Positions 9,798-18,910 of a DNA stretch of 64,000 bases are shown here, piece by piece. This DNA is from Methylomonas sp. LL1 (GTDB lineage: Bacteria; Pseudomonadota; Gammaproteobacteria; Methylococcales; Methylomonadaceae). The stretch covers positions 2,976,001 through 3,040,000 of the forward strand of contig NZ_CP064653.1 of assembly GCF_015711015.1 (NCBI RefSeq), written 5' to 3'. The notes under the pieces are model-generated. The model had not been told where the DNA came from and made no database searches. It saw only the letters and a program-made list of their open reading frames with translations. Each line of letters starts with the position of its first letter. The first letter of the stretch is position 1. The position numbers and the translations under genes were made by a program.

Positions 9798-10337
9798 ATG
9801 AAACCACCGCGTCTTGCCTGGGCCATCACGGGCTCCGGACATTATATCGAAGAATGTCTCGAATTCATGCTCGGCCTGGATAATGTCGACTTGTATCTGA
9901 GCCAGGCCGGTGAAGAGGTGCTAAAAATGTATGGCGTCAATCTAAACGACATCAAGAACAAACTGCCGGTATACCGCGACAAGGCCGCTTCGGCGCCGCC
10001 GGTGGGCTTGTTTTACAAGGGCTATTACCACACCTTCGTGATGGCGCCGACTACCTCCAACACCATCGCCAAATGCGTGCTGGGCATCGCCGACTCGCTG
10101 GTTACCAACCTGTATTCGCAAGCCGGCAAATGCCGTGTGCCTAGCATCGTCTATCCGTGCGACATCGCTCCCGAAATGGAAACCACGGCCCCCGGCCATA
10201 AAAAAGTTATGGTCTATCCGCGCCCGATCGATTTGGAAGCCACCGCCAAAATCAAAAGCTTCCCTTACACTCAGGTGGTGGAAAGCGTAACCGAATTGAA
10301 AGCCGCGGTCAGCCATCGCCTGGCTTCGTTATCATGA
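9798..10337 (+). CDS. Flavoprotein, probable dihydromethanopterin reductase (DmrB-like)
   Basis: 179-residue flavoprotein related to archaeal/bacterial DmrB and archaeoflavoproteins. The N-terminal ITGSGHYIEECLE segment is the FMN-binding start, and VMAPTTSNTIAKCVLGIADSL and PSIVYPCDIAPE resemble the later flavin-binding loops. DmrB reduces dihydromethanopterin to the tetrahydro form, the last step in making the C1 carrier used for formaldehyde oxidation. The gene overlaps the next by four bases (ATGA), and the neighbour is a pterin-binding protein, which strongly supports this pathway. The exact substrate is inferred, so I give no symbol. Confidence 0.8.
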   Translation: MKPPRLAWAITGSGHYIEECLEFMLGLDNVDLYLSQAGEEVLKMYGVNLNDIKNKLPVYRDKAASAPPVGLFYKGYYHTFVMAPTTSNTIAKCVLGIADSLVTNLYSQAGKCRVPSIVYPCDIAPEMETTAPGHKKVMVYPRPIDLEATAKIKSFPYTQVVESVTELKAAVSHRLASLS

Positions 10338-11746
10338 ACGAAGAACGCATCCTGTTTTTGACCGGCAAACTGGCTGAAAAACAACTCCGCCAGATTCTGG
10401 CGGCGATGGAGCCGGATTTTTATTACAAGGTCAAGGAAATGGGCGTCAAGGTCGCCGCCTTGATGACCACCGACATGATAGGCCGCCGCCTGAAAGATAC
10501 CGAAGGCGCCACCCGCATCGTGATTCCGGGGCGCTGCCGGGGCGACATCGAAGCCTTGTCCGAGCAACTGGGCGTGCCGGTGGAACGTGGCCCGGAAGAG
10601 GTCAAGGACCTACCGCAATATTTCGGCAAGGATGCGCATCATTACGATCTCAGCCAGTACCAAACCAAAATCTTCGCCGAAATCGTCGACGCCCCCAATA
10701 TCGGCGTCGACGAAATCATGCGGCGGGCTTATTACTACAAAGCCAATGGAGCCGATGTGATCGACATCGGCTGCCTGCCGGGTACGCCGTTTCCGCATCT
10801 GGCCGACTGTATCCGCGCGCTGAAACAGGAAGGCTTCACGGTCAGCATCGATTCATTGGAAGACAGCGATTTGTTGGCCGGCGGCAAGGCCGGCGCCGAC
10901 TACATGCTCAGTCTGACCTCGAATAGTCTGTGGATAGCGGACGAGGTGGCGGCAACGCCGATTATCATCCCGCAAGCGCATGGCGACTTGAGCTGCCTGG
11001 ATAGCGTCATCGAGACTTTGCAACGCAAAAATAAAGCCTTCATCGTCGACCCGATCCTCGATCCCATTCATTTCGGTTTCACCGAATCCATCGTTCGCAA
11101 TTACCAGTTCCGTCAGCGCTATCCCGAGGTAGAGATGATGACGGGCGTAGGCAACCTCACCGAACTGACCCATGCCGACACATCCGGCATGAATGCGTTA
11201 TTGCTGGGGATTTGTTCCGAACTGAACATCAATCACATCCTGGCCACCGAAGTCAGCCAACATGCTTGCCGCGCGATCAAGGAAGCCGACCGCGCCCGCC
11301 GCATCATGTACGCCGCCAAGCAAGCCAATTGTCTGCCCAAGCATATCTCGGCCGATTTGCTCACCGTGCATGACACCGCGCCGTTCCCGTATCGGCTCGA
11401 CGAAATCGAAGCCATCGCCGCCGAAATCCGCGACCCCAGCTACCGGATTCAGACCAGCAGCGAAGGTTTGCATGTCTTCAACCGCGACGGCTTCCATAGC
11501 GCGCAAGACCCGTTCGATTTGTACCCGAAACTGGGCGTCGAAACCGACGGCGGCCATGCCTTTTATCTGGGCGTGGAGCTAGCCAGGGCACAAATTGCCT
11601 GGCAACTGGGCAAGCGATTCACCCAGGACCAACAACTCAATTGGGGCTGCGCCGCGCAAGGCGTGGAAACGGAAGCGGATTTGCATACCTTCAAGCCAGC
11701 CGGCAGCACGCTGAAAAAGCGTCATGAGGATGAAAACGGAGATTAA
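10334..11746 (+). CDS. DUF6513/dihydropteroate-synthase-like protein of methanopterin synthesis
   Basis: 470 residues. Residues 1 to about 115 match the DUF6513 N-terminal domain. Residues from about 125 on form a pterin-binding TIM barrel like dihydropteroate synthase, with GADVIDIGCLPGTPF and VSIDSLEDSDLLAGGKAGADY as barrel-strand signatures. In methylotrophs this family occurs in the tetrahydromethanopterin gene set, where it is thought to join the pterin to a p-aminobenzoate-derived ribitol or ribofuranosyl group; direct biochemical proof is limited. Translation is coupled to the upstream DmrB-like gene. Confidence 0.8.
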   Translation: MNEERILFLTGKLAEKQLRQILAAMEPDFYYKVKEMGVKVAALMTTDMIGRRLKDTEGATRIVIPGRCRGDIEALSEQLGVPVERGPEEVKDLPQYFGKDAHHYDLSQYQTKIFAEIVDAPNIGVDEIMRRAYYYKANGADVIDIGCLPGTPFPHLADCIRALKQEGFTVSIDSLEDSDLLAGGKAGADYMLSLTSNSLWIADEVAATPIIIPQAHGDLSCLDSVIETLQRKNKAFIVDPILDPIHFGFTESIVRNYQFRQRYPEVEMMTGVGNLTELTHADTSGMNALLLGICSELNINHILATEVSQHACRAIKEADRARRIMYAAKQANCLPKHISADLLTVHDTAPFPYRLDEIEAIAAEIRDPSYRIQTSSEGLHVFNRDGFHSAQDPFDLYPKLGVETDGGHAFYLGVELARAQIAWQLGKRFTQDQQLNWGCAAQGVETEADLHTFKPAGSTLKKRHEDENGD

Positions 11747-12485
11747 TGAAAACGGAAAATTTGCCCGGCGTTTTCTGGCCTTTCATGATCCCCATGCTCC
11801 ACGCTGCTGGTTAGACATGGTCTCTTAATCGTCATCTGGTAGGGATTGCCGAATTTTAGCGTCATGGTTGATTTTGACTCCAACATCCATGGTATTGGCG
11901 AGCGTGGGAGTGCTGTGCAAAATACCGTTCCAGCAAGCCATCTTTGCCTAGCGGCTCACGTTGCAGGAGCCTAAGAACTGCCATGGACCATGAACAAAAT
12001 ATCGATGGGTTGACCAGCAAAAAACGACCCAAAACTGACTTACCCGCCATATTGCGAAATGGCAAATGCTTCCCATAAAGCCGACCTATATGTCATCATT
12101 CTATGTGCTGTCATGCAGGAAATTATGTACCACGCGGCGCAAGTGATTCGCAACGCCCGTCAATGGTGGCTGGATTTAGGGCAAGGATCGGCAGTCGCGA
12201 AGGTTTTTGAATGTTTGCAGCGACGGTGGCGCCACAACCGCGATAAACGCTACGGGACAAGTTGATAGACCGGGTTGTTGCTCACCACCCAAGAACTGAG
12301 TGTTAGCGACACGGCTTTTGTGATCTAAAAACAAGTGCTCCCGCACTCAGATCTCAAAAAATGTCCAAATTAGGAACCGGGATATGTATCGGCAGGTGTG
12401 AACACGGATTCAGGGAGAAGATAAAAATTTACGCAAAACGTTACGTCATTTAGCACCTCTTATTACAATTTGACCGGCGCAGAAA
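11747..12485. other. Gene-poor accessory gap
   Basis: About 740 bases without an intact gene between the pterin pair and a membrane-protein gene. The only protein-like content is a short possible transposase tail at 12059-12265. The remainder shows scattered stops in all frames and no hairpin, tRNA or recognisable promoter; it looks like decayed inserted DNA. Confidence 0.5.
12059..12265 (+). pseudogene. Possible transposase C-terminal remnant (IS1380/IS4-like)
   Basis: A 68-codon frame whose AAQVIRNARQWWLDLGQG segment resembles the C-terminal end of IS1380/IS4-type transposases, where a similar stretch closes the protein. There is no catalytic core, no upstream continuation and no terminal repeats that I can find. 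If real it is a scrap of an old insertion. The resemblance is by eye and short, so chance is possible. Confidence 0.3.
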
Positions 12486-13265
12486 ATGAGAAATTTTCTT
12501 GAACAATACAAAAACCTAAAGTCAACCAGCATAGTCGCTATATGTATATTTGGAACAGGAACAAGCGCGGCTATGTTCTTACTTCTGCCATGGGTTTTAT
12601 CTTTCTTCCTAGCTCCTCCGGTTGCTGACTTCGCGAAACAAACAGCTTCAACTCAACCTATCGGTTATGCAGCATCTCCTGATGATCTCTGTGAAGCCAC
12701 GCAGATAGGTCGAGACGCAATTTACAAGTTAGATTTCCAACGTAAAATTAAAGCATCTGACAGTCCCCGCCTAGTTTTTAGTATCCTGTTGGATCCAGAG
12801 CTTAAGGTAATGTGCCATTTTAATTCGAGTTCACCCCGACTGATAAAGGCTAATGCTGAGCTAAGATCAGTAGCTTTTGATATCGAACCCCAAGGTAAAA
12901 TTCAAAAAGAGGGAGAAACTATTGAATGGGTATGGACTGTGAAACCAAAAAGCGCAGGAACGCAATCCCTTCAGCTAGTTGTCGAAGGCAGCGACGTGTT
13001 TTCGGCAAACCTTTCTCGATTACAATCGCTTTTGAAAATCGGACAGCAGTCAAAAACTGAAATAGGGATGGATGTGGACGTTCGGACCGACCTCGGACTG
13101 ACTCCAACGCAGGATGCCCTATTCAAACTTATTGGCGCGGTGATTGGTTTGCTCGGAACGATTCTTGGCTTTCCATTTTTCAAGGCCGCATTGGAAAATA
13201 AGGAACATAAGCCTAAAAAGAAAAGTACAGCTTCTAACAAAGCTAATGGCCGTAGCATGCGCTGA
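12486..13265 (+). CDS. Hypothetical membrane protein with a large extracytoplasmic domain
   Basis: 259 residues with two predicted membrane segments: residues about 17-42 (an N-terminal anchor rich in Phe and Leu) and about 212-234 (LFKLIGAVIGLLGTILGF). The 170 residues between contain a beta-rich stretch with WVWTVKPKSAG, a Trp-x-Trp strand followed by a Gly turn, like an immunoglobulin-like fold. The C-terminal tail is strongly basic (KKKS, KANGRSMR). Codon use is more AT-rich than in flanking genes and the gene sits alone in an otherwise gene-poor gap, which suggests recent acquisition. I do not recognise the family. Confidence 0.6.
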   Translation: MRNFLEQYKNLKSTSIVAICIFGTGTSAAMFLLLPWVLSFFLAPPVADFAKQTASTQPIGYAASPDDLCEATQIGRDAIYKLDFQRKIKASDSPRLVFSILLDPELKVMCHFNSSSPRLIKANAELRSVAFDIEPQGKIQKEGETIEWVWTVKPKSAGTQSLQLVVEGSDVFSANLSRLQSLLKIGQQSKTEIGMDVDVRTDLGLTPTQDALFKLIGAVIGLLGTILGFPFFKAALENKEHKPKKKSTASNKANGRSMR

Positions 13266-13610
13266 GCAATAGCATAATACGACGAAGGATCTAAAAGATC
13301 AGCCCACAAGATACGTGGTGCGCACCCTACTCTCGATTTTGAAGCAAACCCTTAGATTGTCGGCAATGGGCCAGATTGAAGTCGGTGACAGAAGATCCTT
13401 CTACGACAGGTATGGCCGACAGAGGACCGATGTACTAACTCAACTCCCCGAGCAATCGTTGCCAACCAGATTTTCGCACATAGCCGCTACCTGATTGGCC
13501 GCCAACCGGCGGGACACGCTTTTTTCCGCCCCACTTTTCGGCGACACGCGGCAAAACTTGTTTAACCTCATCCGAGGGCGCTCGGCGCTTACCCTCGGAT
13601 TTCGCCGCTA
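13266..13610. other. Intergenic region, no gene seen
   Basis: 345 bases with no supported gene. It holds the hairpin listed separately near its right end and a loose nine-base inverted pair (GAAGGATCT near 13283 and AGATCCTTC near 13390). Nothing else was recognised. Confidence 0.45.
13570..13600 (-). terminator. Hairpin downstream of the Cys-rich gene pair
   Basis: A perfect nine-base inverted repeat (ATCCGAGGG / CCCTCGGAT) with a 13-base loop lies ten bases past the stop of the minus-strand gene ending at 13611. There is no T run, so it may instead be a processing or repeat element. Confidence 0.4.
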
Positions 13611-14147
13611 TTACTCTCCAGCCTTGTCCGCGTCAACCGTAAAAATAGGATTATTTTTGTCTTCCTCGGTCAATTTGGCTTTTTCTTCCGGATAGATATG
13701 CCAGAAGGATTGGTCGATCGCACCGTCGTTATAGCTATTTTTGCGGCTATGGCCGAACGGGCACCACCAGTTTTCCACGACTTTCACCATGTAAGCGTGC
13801 CACTCGAATAGGCCGACGCTGTATGGGCAATACCAGGTGCAATTCAATATCCAGAACAGTTTCGATTGCGCCATGCTCAGTTTGAACGAACCGCCCATCA
13901 CGATTTGATTTTTCATGCTGTAACGGTGGCTGGCCCTATCCGGCAGAAAATCGCTCCATTTTTTGACGTTTTGCGCCCCTACCAGCTTCAGACTGAAATA
14001 AGTCAAGTAAGCGCTGGTGATCACAAACGGCAGGGTCAGAATCGGTAAATAGATAAACAACAGACCAACCGCTCGGGACCAAACCGGCATCTGTTGATGA
14101 TGACAACCGATATTGACACGCTCGGCGCAGGATTCGCAGGCTTTCAT
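13611..14147 (-). CDS. Cys/His/Trp-rich membrane-associated hypothetical protein
   Basis: 178 residues from the ATG at 14147, which overlaps the stop of the upstream gene by four bases (ATGA) and so is preferred to a longer frame opening at 14228. The N-terminus MKACESCAERVNIGCHHQQ holds three Cys and two His, a likely metal site. It is followed by one long or two short membrane segments near 30-60. The C-terminal half is rich in aromatics and carries further Cys (NCTWYCPYS, NWWCPFGHS). Coupling to a small protein with a P-type-ATPase-like metal-binding motif points to a metal-handling role. I do not recognise the family. Confidence 0.6.
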   Translation of the reverse strand: MKACESCAERVNIGCHHQQMPVWSRAVGLLFIYLPILTLPFVITSAYLTYFSLKLVGAQNVKKWSDFLPDRASHRYSMKNQIVMGGSFKLSMAQSKLFWILNCTWYCPYSVGLFEWHAYMVKVVENWWCPFGHSRKNSYNDGAIDQSFWHIYPEEKAKLTEEDKNNPIFTVDADKAGE

Positions 14148-14320
14148 GAAATGTTCTCCGTTGAAGAGTGGGTGGAATTTTGCTCGGGATTGAGCAATTG
14201 ATAAATACTGACACAACCCGCGCAGCAAAATTTTTTCGGGCCGCCGGGAATGTCCAGCTCAAAGCCGGAGACTTTCACTGGCTGACCGCATAGATCGCAG
14301 GGGTATTGTTCTTTTTTCAT
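14144..14320 (-). CDS. Small metal-binding protein (P-type-ATPase-associated Cys motif)
   Basis: A 58-residue protein from the ATG at 14320. CDLCGQPV near residues 8-15 and KKFCCAGC near 29-36 form a four-to-five-Cys motif identical in layout to the N-terminal metal-binding domain found on some copper-transporting P-type ATPases (CxxCG...FCCxGC). Here it is free-standing, without the ATPase. It begins eight bases after the rlmI stop and its stop overlaps the next gene by four bases. A soluble metal donor or adaptor role is inference. Confidence 0.65.
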   Translation of the reverse strand: MKKEQYPCDLCGQPVKVSGFELDIPGGPKKFCCAGCVSIYQLLNPEQNSTHSSTENIS

Positions 14321-14328
14321 CGTGCTGG

Positions 14329-15525
14329 CTAGATCCTGCCGGATACCGCGCAAAAAAAGGTTTTCAAATATTCCGTTTCCGGCATGGCCGGCAACACCGG
14401 ATGATCCGGGCCTTGGCCGCCGCCGGCGAAAAACACCAGATGCCGGTCGATATGCCGAGCCGAAGAACGCAAAATTTCGTGTAAATCATCGCGGCTCAAA
14501 TGATGCGAACAGGAGGCCGACACCAGCATGCCTTCAGCCGATAACACTTGCAGCGCCAGGTGGTTCAGGCGGCGATAGGCTTCGAAACCGGCTTTATAGT
14601 CTTTCTTGCGTTTGATCAAGGCCGGCGGATCCAACACGATGGCATCGAAATGCAGGTTTTGTTCCCTAGCCTGTTTCAGATATTCGAATACATCGCTACG
14701 CACGAACTGCATTTTCTCCCGCACGCCATTCAACGCCGCGCTTTCGGCCGCCAATCCCAAGGCGCTTTCCGAGCTGTCCACACAGGTGACTTCCGCCGCG
14801 CCGGCCACTGCCGCAGTAATACCCCAGGCACCGGCATAACTGAATAAATCCAGCACTTTCAATCCGCGCGACCAACCGGCAAATTGGGCTCGGCTGCAAC
14901 GATGGTCATAAAACCAGCCGGTTTTCTGGCCTTCGGCCACATTGATCAAGAAGCGAGTATTGTTTTCTTCGATCAGCAATCGTTCCGGCATCTCGCCATA
15001 AGCCAATTCCGGCTCCAACGAAAGTTTTTCCAGTTGGCGCTGGCTGTTGTCGTTTTTTAACAGTATCGCACTGGGTTGCAATAAATCAGTCAGAACATTG
15101 ACCAGCAATTGCTTGTGCTTTTCCATGCCGGCGGTGGTGATTTGCACCGACAACACCGAATCGTAGCGGTCGATCACCAAGCCCGGCAATCCATCGCTTT
15201 CACCAAACACCAGCCGGTAATAAGGCTTATCGAACAGACGTTGACGCAGGATCAAAGCTTGAGTCAAACGGGTTTTGAAAAACTTTTCGCCTATGCTGCT
15301 GTTGGGTTTGCGGGTCAGCAGGCGGGCACAAATCAGCGCGTAGGGATTGATATAAGCCACGCCCAAGGCCTTGCCGCCGCTGTCGTTGACGATTACCAGA
15401 TCGCCGGCGGCGAATTGTTCCAACGGGCTGCGCTTAATGTCGATTTCATTGCTGAACACCCACAAATGCCCTTGGCGCAGGCGTTTGTCTTCGTGTTTTT
15501 TCAGGAACAGCTCGGGATAATTCAT
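14329..15525 (-). CDS. rlmI: 23S rRNA (cytosine-C5)-methyltransferase RlmI
   Basis: 398 residues, close to the 396 of E. coli RlmI, which methylates C1962 of 23S rRNA. The N-terminal PUA domain begins with FLKKHEDKRLRQGHLWVFSNEI. The Rossmann core carries LDLFSYAGAWGITAA (SAM motif I), FDAIVLDPPALIKRK (motif IV) and the catalytic Cys in VSASCSHH. The ATG at 15525 overlaps the stop of the upstream DUF3426 gene by four bases; an upstream in-frame extension to 15798 would run into that gene and is rejected. Confidence 0.93.
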   Translation of the reverse strand: MNYPELFLKKHEDKRLRQGHLWVFSNEIDIKRSPLEQFAAGDLVIVNDSGGKALGVAYINPYALICARLLTRKPNSSIGEKFFKTRLTQALILRQRLFDKPYYRLVFGESDGLPGLVIDRYDSVLSVQITTAGMEKHKQLLVNVLTDLLQPSAILLKNDNSQRQLEKLSLEPELAYGEMPERLLIEENNTRFLINVAEGQKTGWFYDHRCSRAQFAGWSRGLKVLDLFSYAGAWGITAAVAGAAEVTCVDSSESALGLAAESAALNGVREKMQFVRSDVFEYLKQAREQNLHFDAIVLDPPALIKRKKDYKAGFEAYRRLNHLALQVLSAEGMLVSASCSHHLSRDDLHEILRSSARHIDRHLVFFAGGGQGPDHPVLPAMPETEYLKTFFCAVSGRI

Positions 15526-16166
15526 AGATTCAGCAAGGTAAGGGAAAAACCGCCGACTTCCGCGGACAGGATAATCGGCAAATGGATTTGGGCGGTTTGG
15601 TTCGGCCCCAACTCCGCATCCGCCGCATACTGGCACGGCGTAAACACCCGTTGTGCCAAGGGCCGGCCGTTGAAATCCGTCAGTGCCAGTTTTAATTGCG
15701 GAAAAGCCTGGGCAAATTCGGCCTGATTGGTCAAGGCAGCCGTCAATAGATAACGCCGATCCAGGTGCGGCTGCAAATCGGTATGCGATAGCGACCATGC
15801 ATCCGGATTTTCATAGGCCGGCGCCCGGCAGCCCAAAGTCTGACAGACTTTTGTTAAAGCCGCGTGAATTCGAGGCTGCCGGTTCAGTCGCTCGCCTTCG
15901 AAATACACCACCTGCCCCAGCAAAACCAGCAGCGCCGCCAAGCTCGCCAAGCGCCAACGCCAACCGGATTCGGTTGTATAGGATTTTTGCGATGGCAACT
16001 CGATGCTGTCGTGCCGAACCGGCGCCTCGTCGGCCTGTTCCGACAACGACGGCAAGGCATCAAAAGTTTGACCACAGCCGGTGCAGCTCAACAATCCGCG
16101 ACTGTCACGCAACTGCCGGGTAGTCACGGCCTGTTGCGCATCGCAGTGTGGGCAGCGGCTAAACAT
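15522..16166 (-). CDS. Zinc-ribbon/DUF3426 membrane protein
   Basis: 214 residues starting at the ATG at 16166. The N-terminal MFSRCPHCDAQQ...CTGCG is an MJ0042-type zinc ribbon (two CxxC pairs). A single membrane segment lies near 75-92, followed by a DUF3426 domain (LTAALTNQAEFAQAFPQLKLALTDFNGRPLA is the typical beta region, shown here only in part by position near 140-170). The gene starts two bases after prmA ends and overlaps rlmI by four, so all three are one transcript. Function is unknown; the family commonly follows prmA in gamma- and betaproteobacteria. Confidence 0.85.
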   Translation of the reverse strand: MFSRCPHCDAQQAVTTRQLRDSRGLLSCTGCGQTFDALPSLSEQADEAPVRHDSIELPSQKSYTTESGWRWRLASLAALLVLLGQVVYFEGERLNRQPRIHAALTKVCQTLGCRAPAYENPDAWSLSHTDLQPHLDRRYLLTAALTNQAEFAQAFPQLKLALTDFNGRPLAQRVFTPCQYAADAELGPNQTAQIHLPIILSAEVGGFSLTLLNL

Positions 16167-16168
16167 GA

Positions 16169-17053
16169 TTATGCCGGCTTCCAGGCATCCAGCCGGCACC
16201 AGTCTTCCTGACTCACGGGCTCGGCCACTTGCAGACCCCATGCCCGGTAGGCATCGGCCACCGATTGGGCTTGTTCGTTCAAGATGCCGGATAAAATCAA
16301 GTATCCGCCCGGCTTGACCAGGGCCGAAATGGTTGAGGCCAGTTCGATCAGCGGTTTGGCCAGAATGTTGGCAACCACAATATCGGCGCCGGCCAAGGAA
16401 AACTGTTCCGGCAAGTAATAGCTGATGCGATCCAGCACCCGGTTTTTTTCGGCGTTGTATTGGGTGGCGGTCAAGGCCTGCGGATCGATATCGACGCCAT
16501 GAGCATGATCAGCGCCGAGCAACAAGGCCGCCACCGCCAAAATCCCGGAGCCGCAGCCATAATCGATCATCACCTTATTGTGTAAATCATGGCCGGCCAG
16601 CCATTCCAGGCACAGGGCCGTGGTGGGATGGGTGCCGGTGCCGAACGCCAGACCGGGATCCAGCGTCATGCAGACCTGATCCGGCTCGTCGACTTCCTGT
16701 CCGCTGGGGCAGACCCACAACTTGCCGGCAAATTGCATCGGATGAAAATGCTCCATCCAGGCCCGTTCCCAAGCCTGATCCTGGATCACTTCGGTCAACC
16801 ATAGCCGTAACGGGCTGCCGATAAACTGGTTAACCACCAGGGTTTGCACCACATCGGGATCGGCATCCAGCTCGAATAACGCGGTTACTCTGGTGTTGCT
16901 CCAAATCTGGGTTTGATCAATGGCCGGCTCGTAAACCGGTTCATCTTCCGCGTCGCTATAAGTCACGGAAACCGCCCCCAGTTCGCTAAAAAAATCCGAC
17001 AACTCCGGAGCGGTATGCTCGTCAGTTACCACCGAAAGCTGATGCCATGCCAT
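16169..17053 (-). CDS. prmA: Ribosomal protein L11 methyltransferase
   Basis: 294 residues, matching PrmA length. The N-terminal substrate-recognition domain (MAWHQLSVVTDEHTAPEL) is followed by LDPGLAFGTGTHPTTALCL, a PrmA hallmark. SAM motif I is IDYGCGSGILAVAALLLGA and VVANILAKPL is the NxxxxP active-site strand. It trimethylates L11. It begins a minus-strand operon with the DUF3426 gene, rlmI and the two small metal-motif genes. Confidence 0.96.
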   Translation of the reverse strand: MAWHQLSVVTDEHTAPELSDFFSELGAVSVTYSDAEDEPVYEPAIDQTQIWSNTRVTALFELDADPDVVQTLVVNQFIGSPLRLWLTEVIQDQAWERAWMEHFHPMQFAGKLWVCPSGQEVDEPDQVCMTLDPGLAFGTGTHPTTALCLEWLAGHDLHNKVMIDYGCGSGILAVAALLLGADHAHGVDIDPQALTATQYNAEKNRVLDRISYYLPEQFSLAGADIVVANILAKPLIELASTISALVKPGGYLILSGILNEQAQSVADAYRAWGLQVAEPVSQEDWCRLDAWKPA

Positions 17054-17067
17054 AGTTAGACTTTGAA

Positions 17068-17107
17068 ATGAAAGGGGAATCCTCGGTCTGCCTGACGCGG
17101 ATTCCCC
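17068..17107 (-). terminator. Intrinsic terminator after accC
   Basis: Perfect nine-base stem (GGGGAATCC / GGATTCCCC at 17074-17082 and 17099-17107) followed on the minus strand by TTTCATTTC. It lies eight bases past the accC stop and closes the aroQ-accB-accC unit. Confidence 0.75.
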
Positions 17108-17114
17108 CTACGTT

Positions 17115-18458
17115 TTAGTGGATACCCAGTTTCTTTTCCAGGTAATGAATGTTCTGACCACCTTGGGCAAACGCCGAATCGGCCATGATGCTTTGTTGCA
17201 GCGGAATGTTGGTTTTAATGCCGTCGATCACCATTTCGCTGAGCGCGGTTTTCATCCTGGCGATAGCGCTATCCCTGTCGTCGCCGTGCGCGATCAACTT
17301 GCCTATCATCGAATCGTAATAGGGCGGCACCTTATAACCGTTATAGATATGTGTTTCGCAACGGATACCCGGACCGCCCGGCATGTGAAACTGCTCGATC
17401 AAACCGGGGCTGGGCATGAAGGTTTTCGGATCCTCGGCGTTAAGGCGGCATTCGACCGCATGACCGGTAAATCTGACCTGTTCCTGGGTGATCGACAGCG
17501 GCAAACCGGCGGCTATGCGCAATTGTTCCTTGACGATATCAAAGCCGGTAATCATTTCGGTGACGGGATGTTCGACCTGCACCCGGGTATTCATTTCGAT
17601 GAAAAAGAACTGGCCTTTTTCGTACAAAAACTCGAAGGTACCGGCGCCCAGATAACCGATTTCCTTGCAGGCCAGCGCGCAACGTTCGCCCATTTGCTTG
17701 CGCTGTTCTTCGGTGATGCCCGGAGCAGGTGCTTCTTCCACCACTTTCTGGTGCCGGCGCTGCATCGAACAGTCGCGTTCGCCCAAATGAATAGCATTAC
17801 CGTGCGAATCGGCCAACACCTGAAACTCGATATGGCGCGGATCTTCCAGGAACTTTTCCATGTAGACGGTGGCGTTGCCGAATGCGGCGCTGGCTTCGCC
17901 CTTGGTCAAACTGATCGAACTGATCAAGGCCGCCTCGGTATGCACGGTGCGCATGCCGCGTCCGCCGCCGCCGCCGGCCGCCTTGATAATAACCGGGTAA
18001 CCGATTTCCCGCGCCAGCTTCAGATTGGCATGGTCATCATCGCCCAACGGATCGCCGTTACCGGGAACACAGGGAATACCGGCTGCTATCATGGCCTTTT
18101 TCGCGGCAATCTTGTCGCCCATCATCCGGATGGTTTCCGGGCGGGGACCGATGAACACGAAACCGCTTTGGCTGACTTTCTCGGAAAAATCGGCGTTTTC
18201 GGACAAAAACCCGTAGCCGGGATGTATCGCCTGGGCGTCGGTCACTTCCGCCGCGCTGATGATGGCTGGAATATTCAAATAGCTGTGCGCCGACGCGGCC
18301 GGCCCAATGCAAACGGCCTCATCGGCCAGGCGCACGTGTTTTAAATCCCGGTCCGCTTCGGAAAACACCGCAACGGTTTTAATGCCCAATTCGCGGCAGG
18401 CGCGCAACACGCGTAGCGCAATCTCGCCCCGATTGGCTATGACAATTTTTTCGAACAT
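17115..18458 (-). CDS. accC: Biotin carboxylase subunit of acetyl-CoA carboxylase
   Basis: 447 residues. ATP-grasp enzyme that carboxylates the biotin on AccB, the first committed step of fatty acid synthesis. Visible signatures are the N-terminal [20 protein letters not shown], the glycine-rich ATP loop [11 protein letters not shown], the [21 protein letters not shown] catalytic region and [18 protein letters not shown]. It follows accB by 17 bases. The ends agree with the usual 445-450 residue length. Confidence 0.97.
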   Translation of the reverse strand: MFEKIVIANRGEIALRVLRACRELGIKTVAVFSEADRDLKHVRLADEAVCIGPAASAHSYLNIPAIISAAEVTDAQAIHPGYGFLSENADFSEKVSQSGFVFIGPRPETIRMMGDKIAAKKAMIAAGIPCVPGNGDPLGDDDHANLKLAREIGYPVIIKAAGGGGGRGMRTVHTEAALISSISLTKGEASAAFGNATVYMEKFLEDPRHIEFQVLADSHGNAIHLGERDCSMQRRHQKVVEEAPAPGITEEQRKQMGERCALACKEIGYLGAGTFEFLYEKGQFFFIEMNTRVQVEHPVTEMITGFDIVKEQLRIAAGLPLSITQEQVRFTGHAVECRLNAEDPKTFMPSPGLIEQFHMPGGPGIRCETHIYNGYKVPPYYDSMIGKLIAHGDDRDSAIARMKTALSEMVIDGIKTNIPLQQSIMADSAFAQGGQNIHYLEKKLGIH

Positions 18459-18475
18459 GATAGTCCCCTTGTCGA

Positions 18476-18910
18476 TTATTCGATAATGAACAAAGGCTGA
18501 CCGTATTCAACCGGATGGGCATTTTCAACCAGAATTTGTTTGATTTTGCCGCTTTTGTCGGCTTCTATTTGGTTAAGAATTTTCATCGCTTCGATAATGC
18601 ACAAGGTTTGACCGGCCGATACCGATTGGCCGACTTCCACGAATGCGGCGGAACCGGGCGATGCCGAACGATAAAACGTGCCTACCATCGGCGATTTGAC
18701 GACATGGCCGCTGATTTTTTCTTCGGCGGGAGCCGCGGCGGGCACGGGCGCTGCGGCGGGAGCCATGACGGCAGGGGCCGCATGTTGCACGGGCGCCGAC
18801 GAAGAATAACGGCTGATTCTGACCGACTCTTCCCCCTCTTTGATTTCTATCTCAGCAATATCGGATTCCTCGATAAGATCGATGAGTTTTTTTATTTTTC
18901 TAATATCCAT
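18476..18910 (-). CDS. accB: Biotin carboxyl carrier protein of acetyl-CoA carboxylase
   Basis: 144 residues from the ATG at 18910 ([16 protein letters not shown] is the standard AccB start; the longer frame to 18985 would overlap aroQ heavily). An Ala/Pro-rich linker near 40-63 separates the N-terminal helix region from the biotinyl domain. The biotinylated Lys is Lys110 in EAMKI, with Ile in place of the usual Met after Lys. The start overlaps the end of aroQ by 11 bases, so the unit is aroQ-accB-accC. Confidence 0.96.
   Translation of the reverse strand: MDIRKIKKLIDLIEESDIAEIEIKEGEESVRISRYSSSAPVQHAAPAVMAPAAAPVPAAAPAEEKISGHVVKSPMVGTFYRSASPGSAAFVEVGQSVSAGQTLCIIEAMKILNQIEADKSGKIKQILVENAHPVEYGQPLFIIE

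Noticed and set aside
17118..18344. A 408-codon plus-strand open frame
   Set aside because: It is antisense to accC, whose motifs are unmistakable; long antisense frames are common opposite GC-rich genes.
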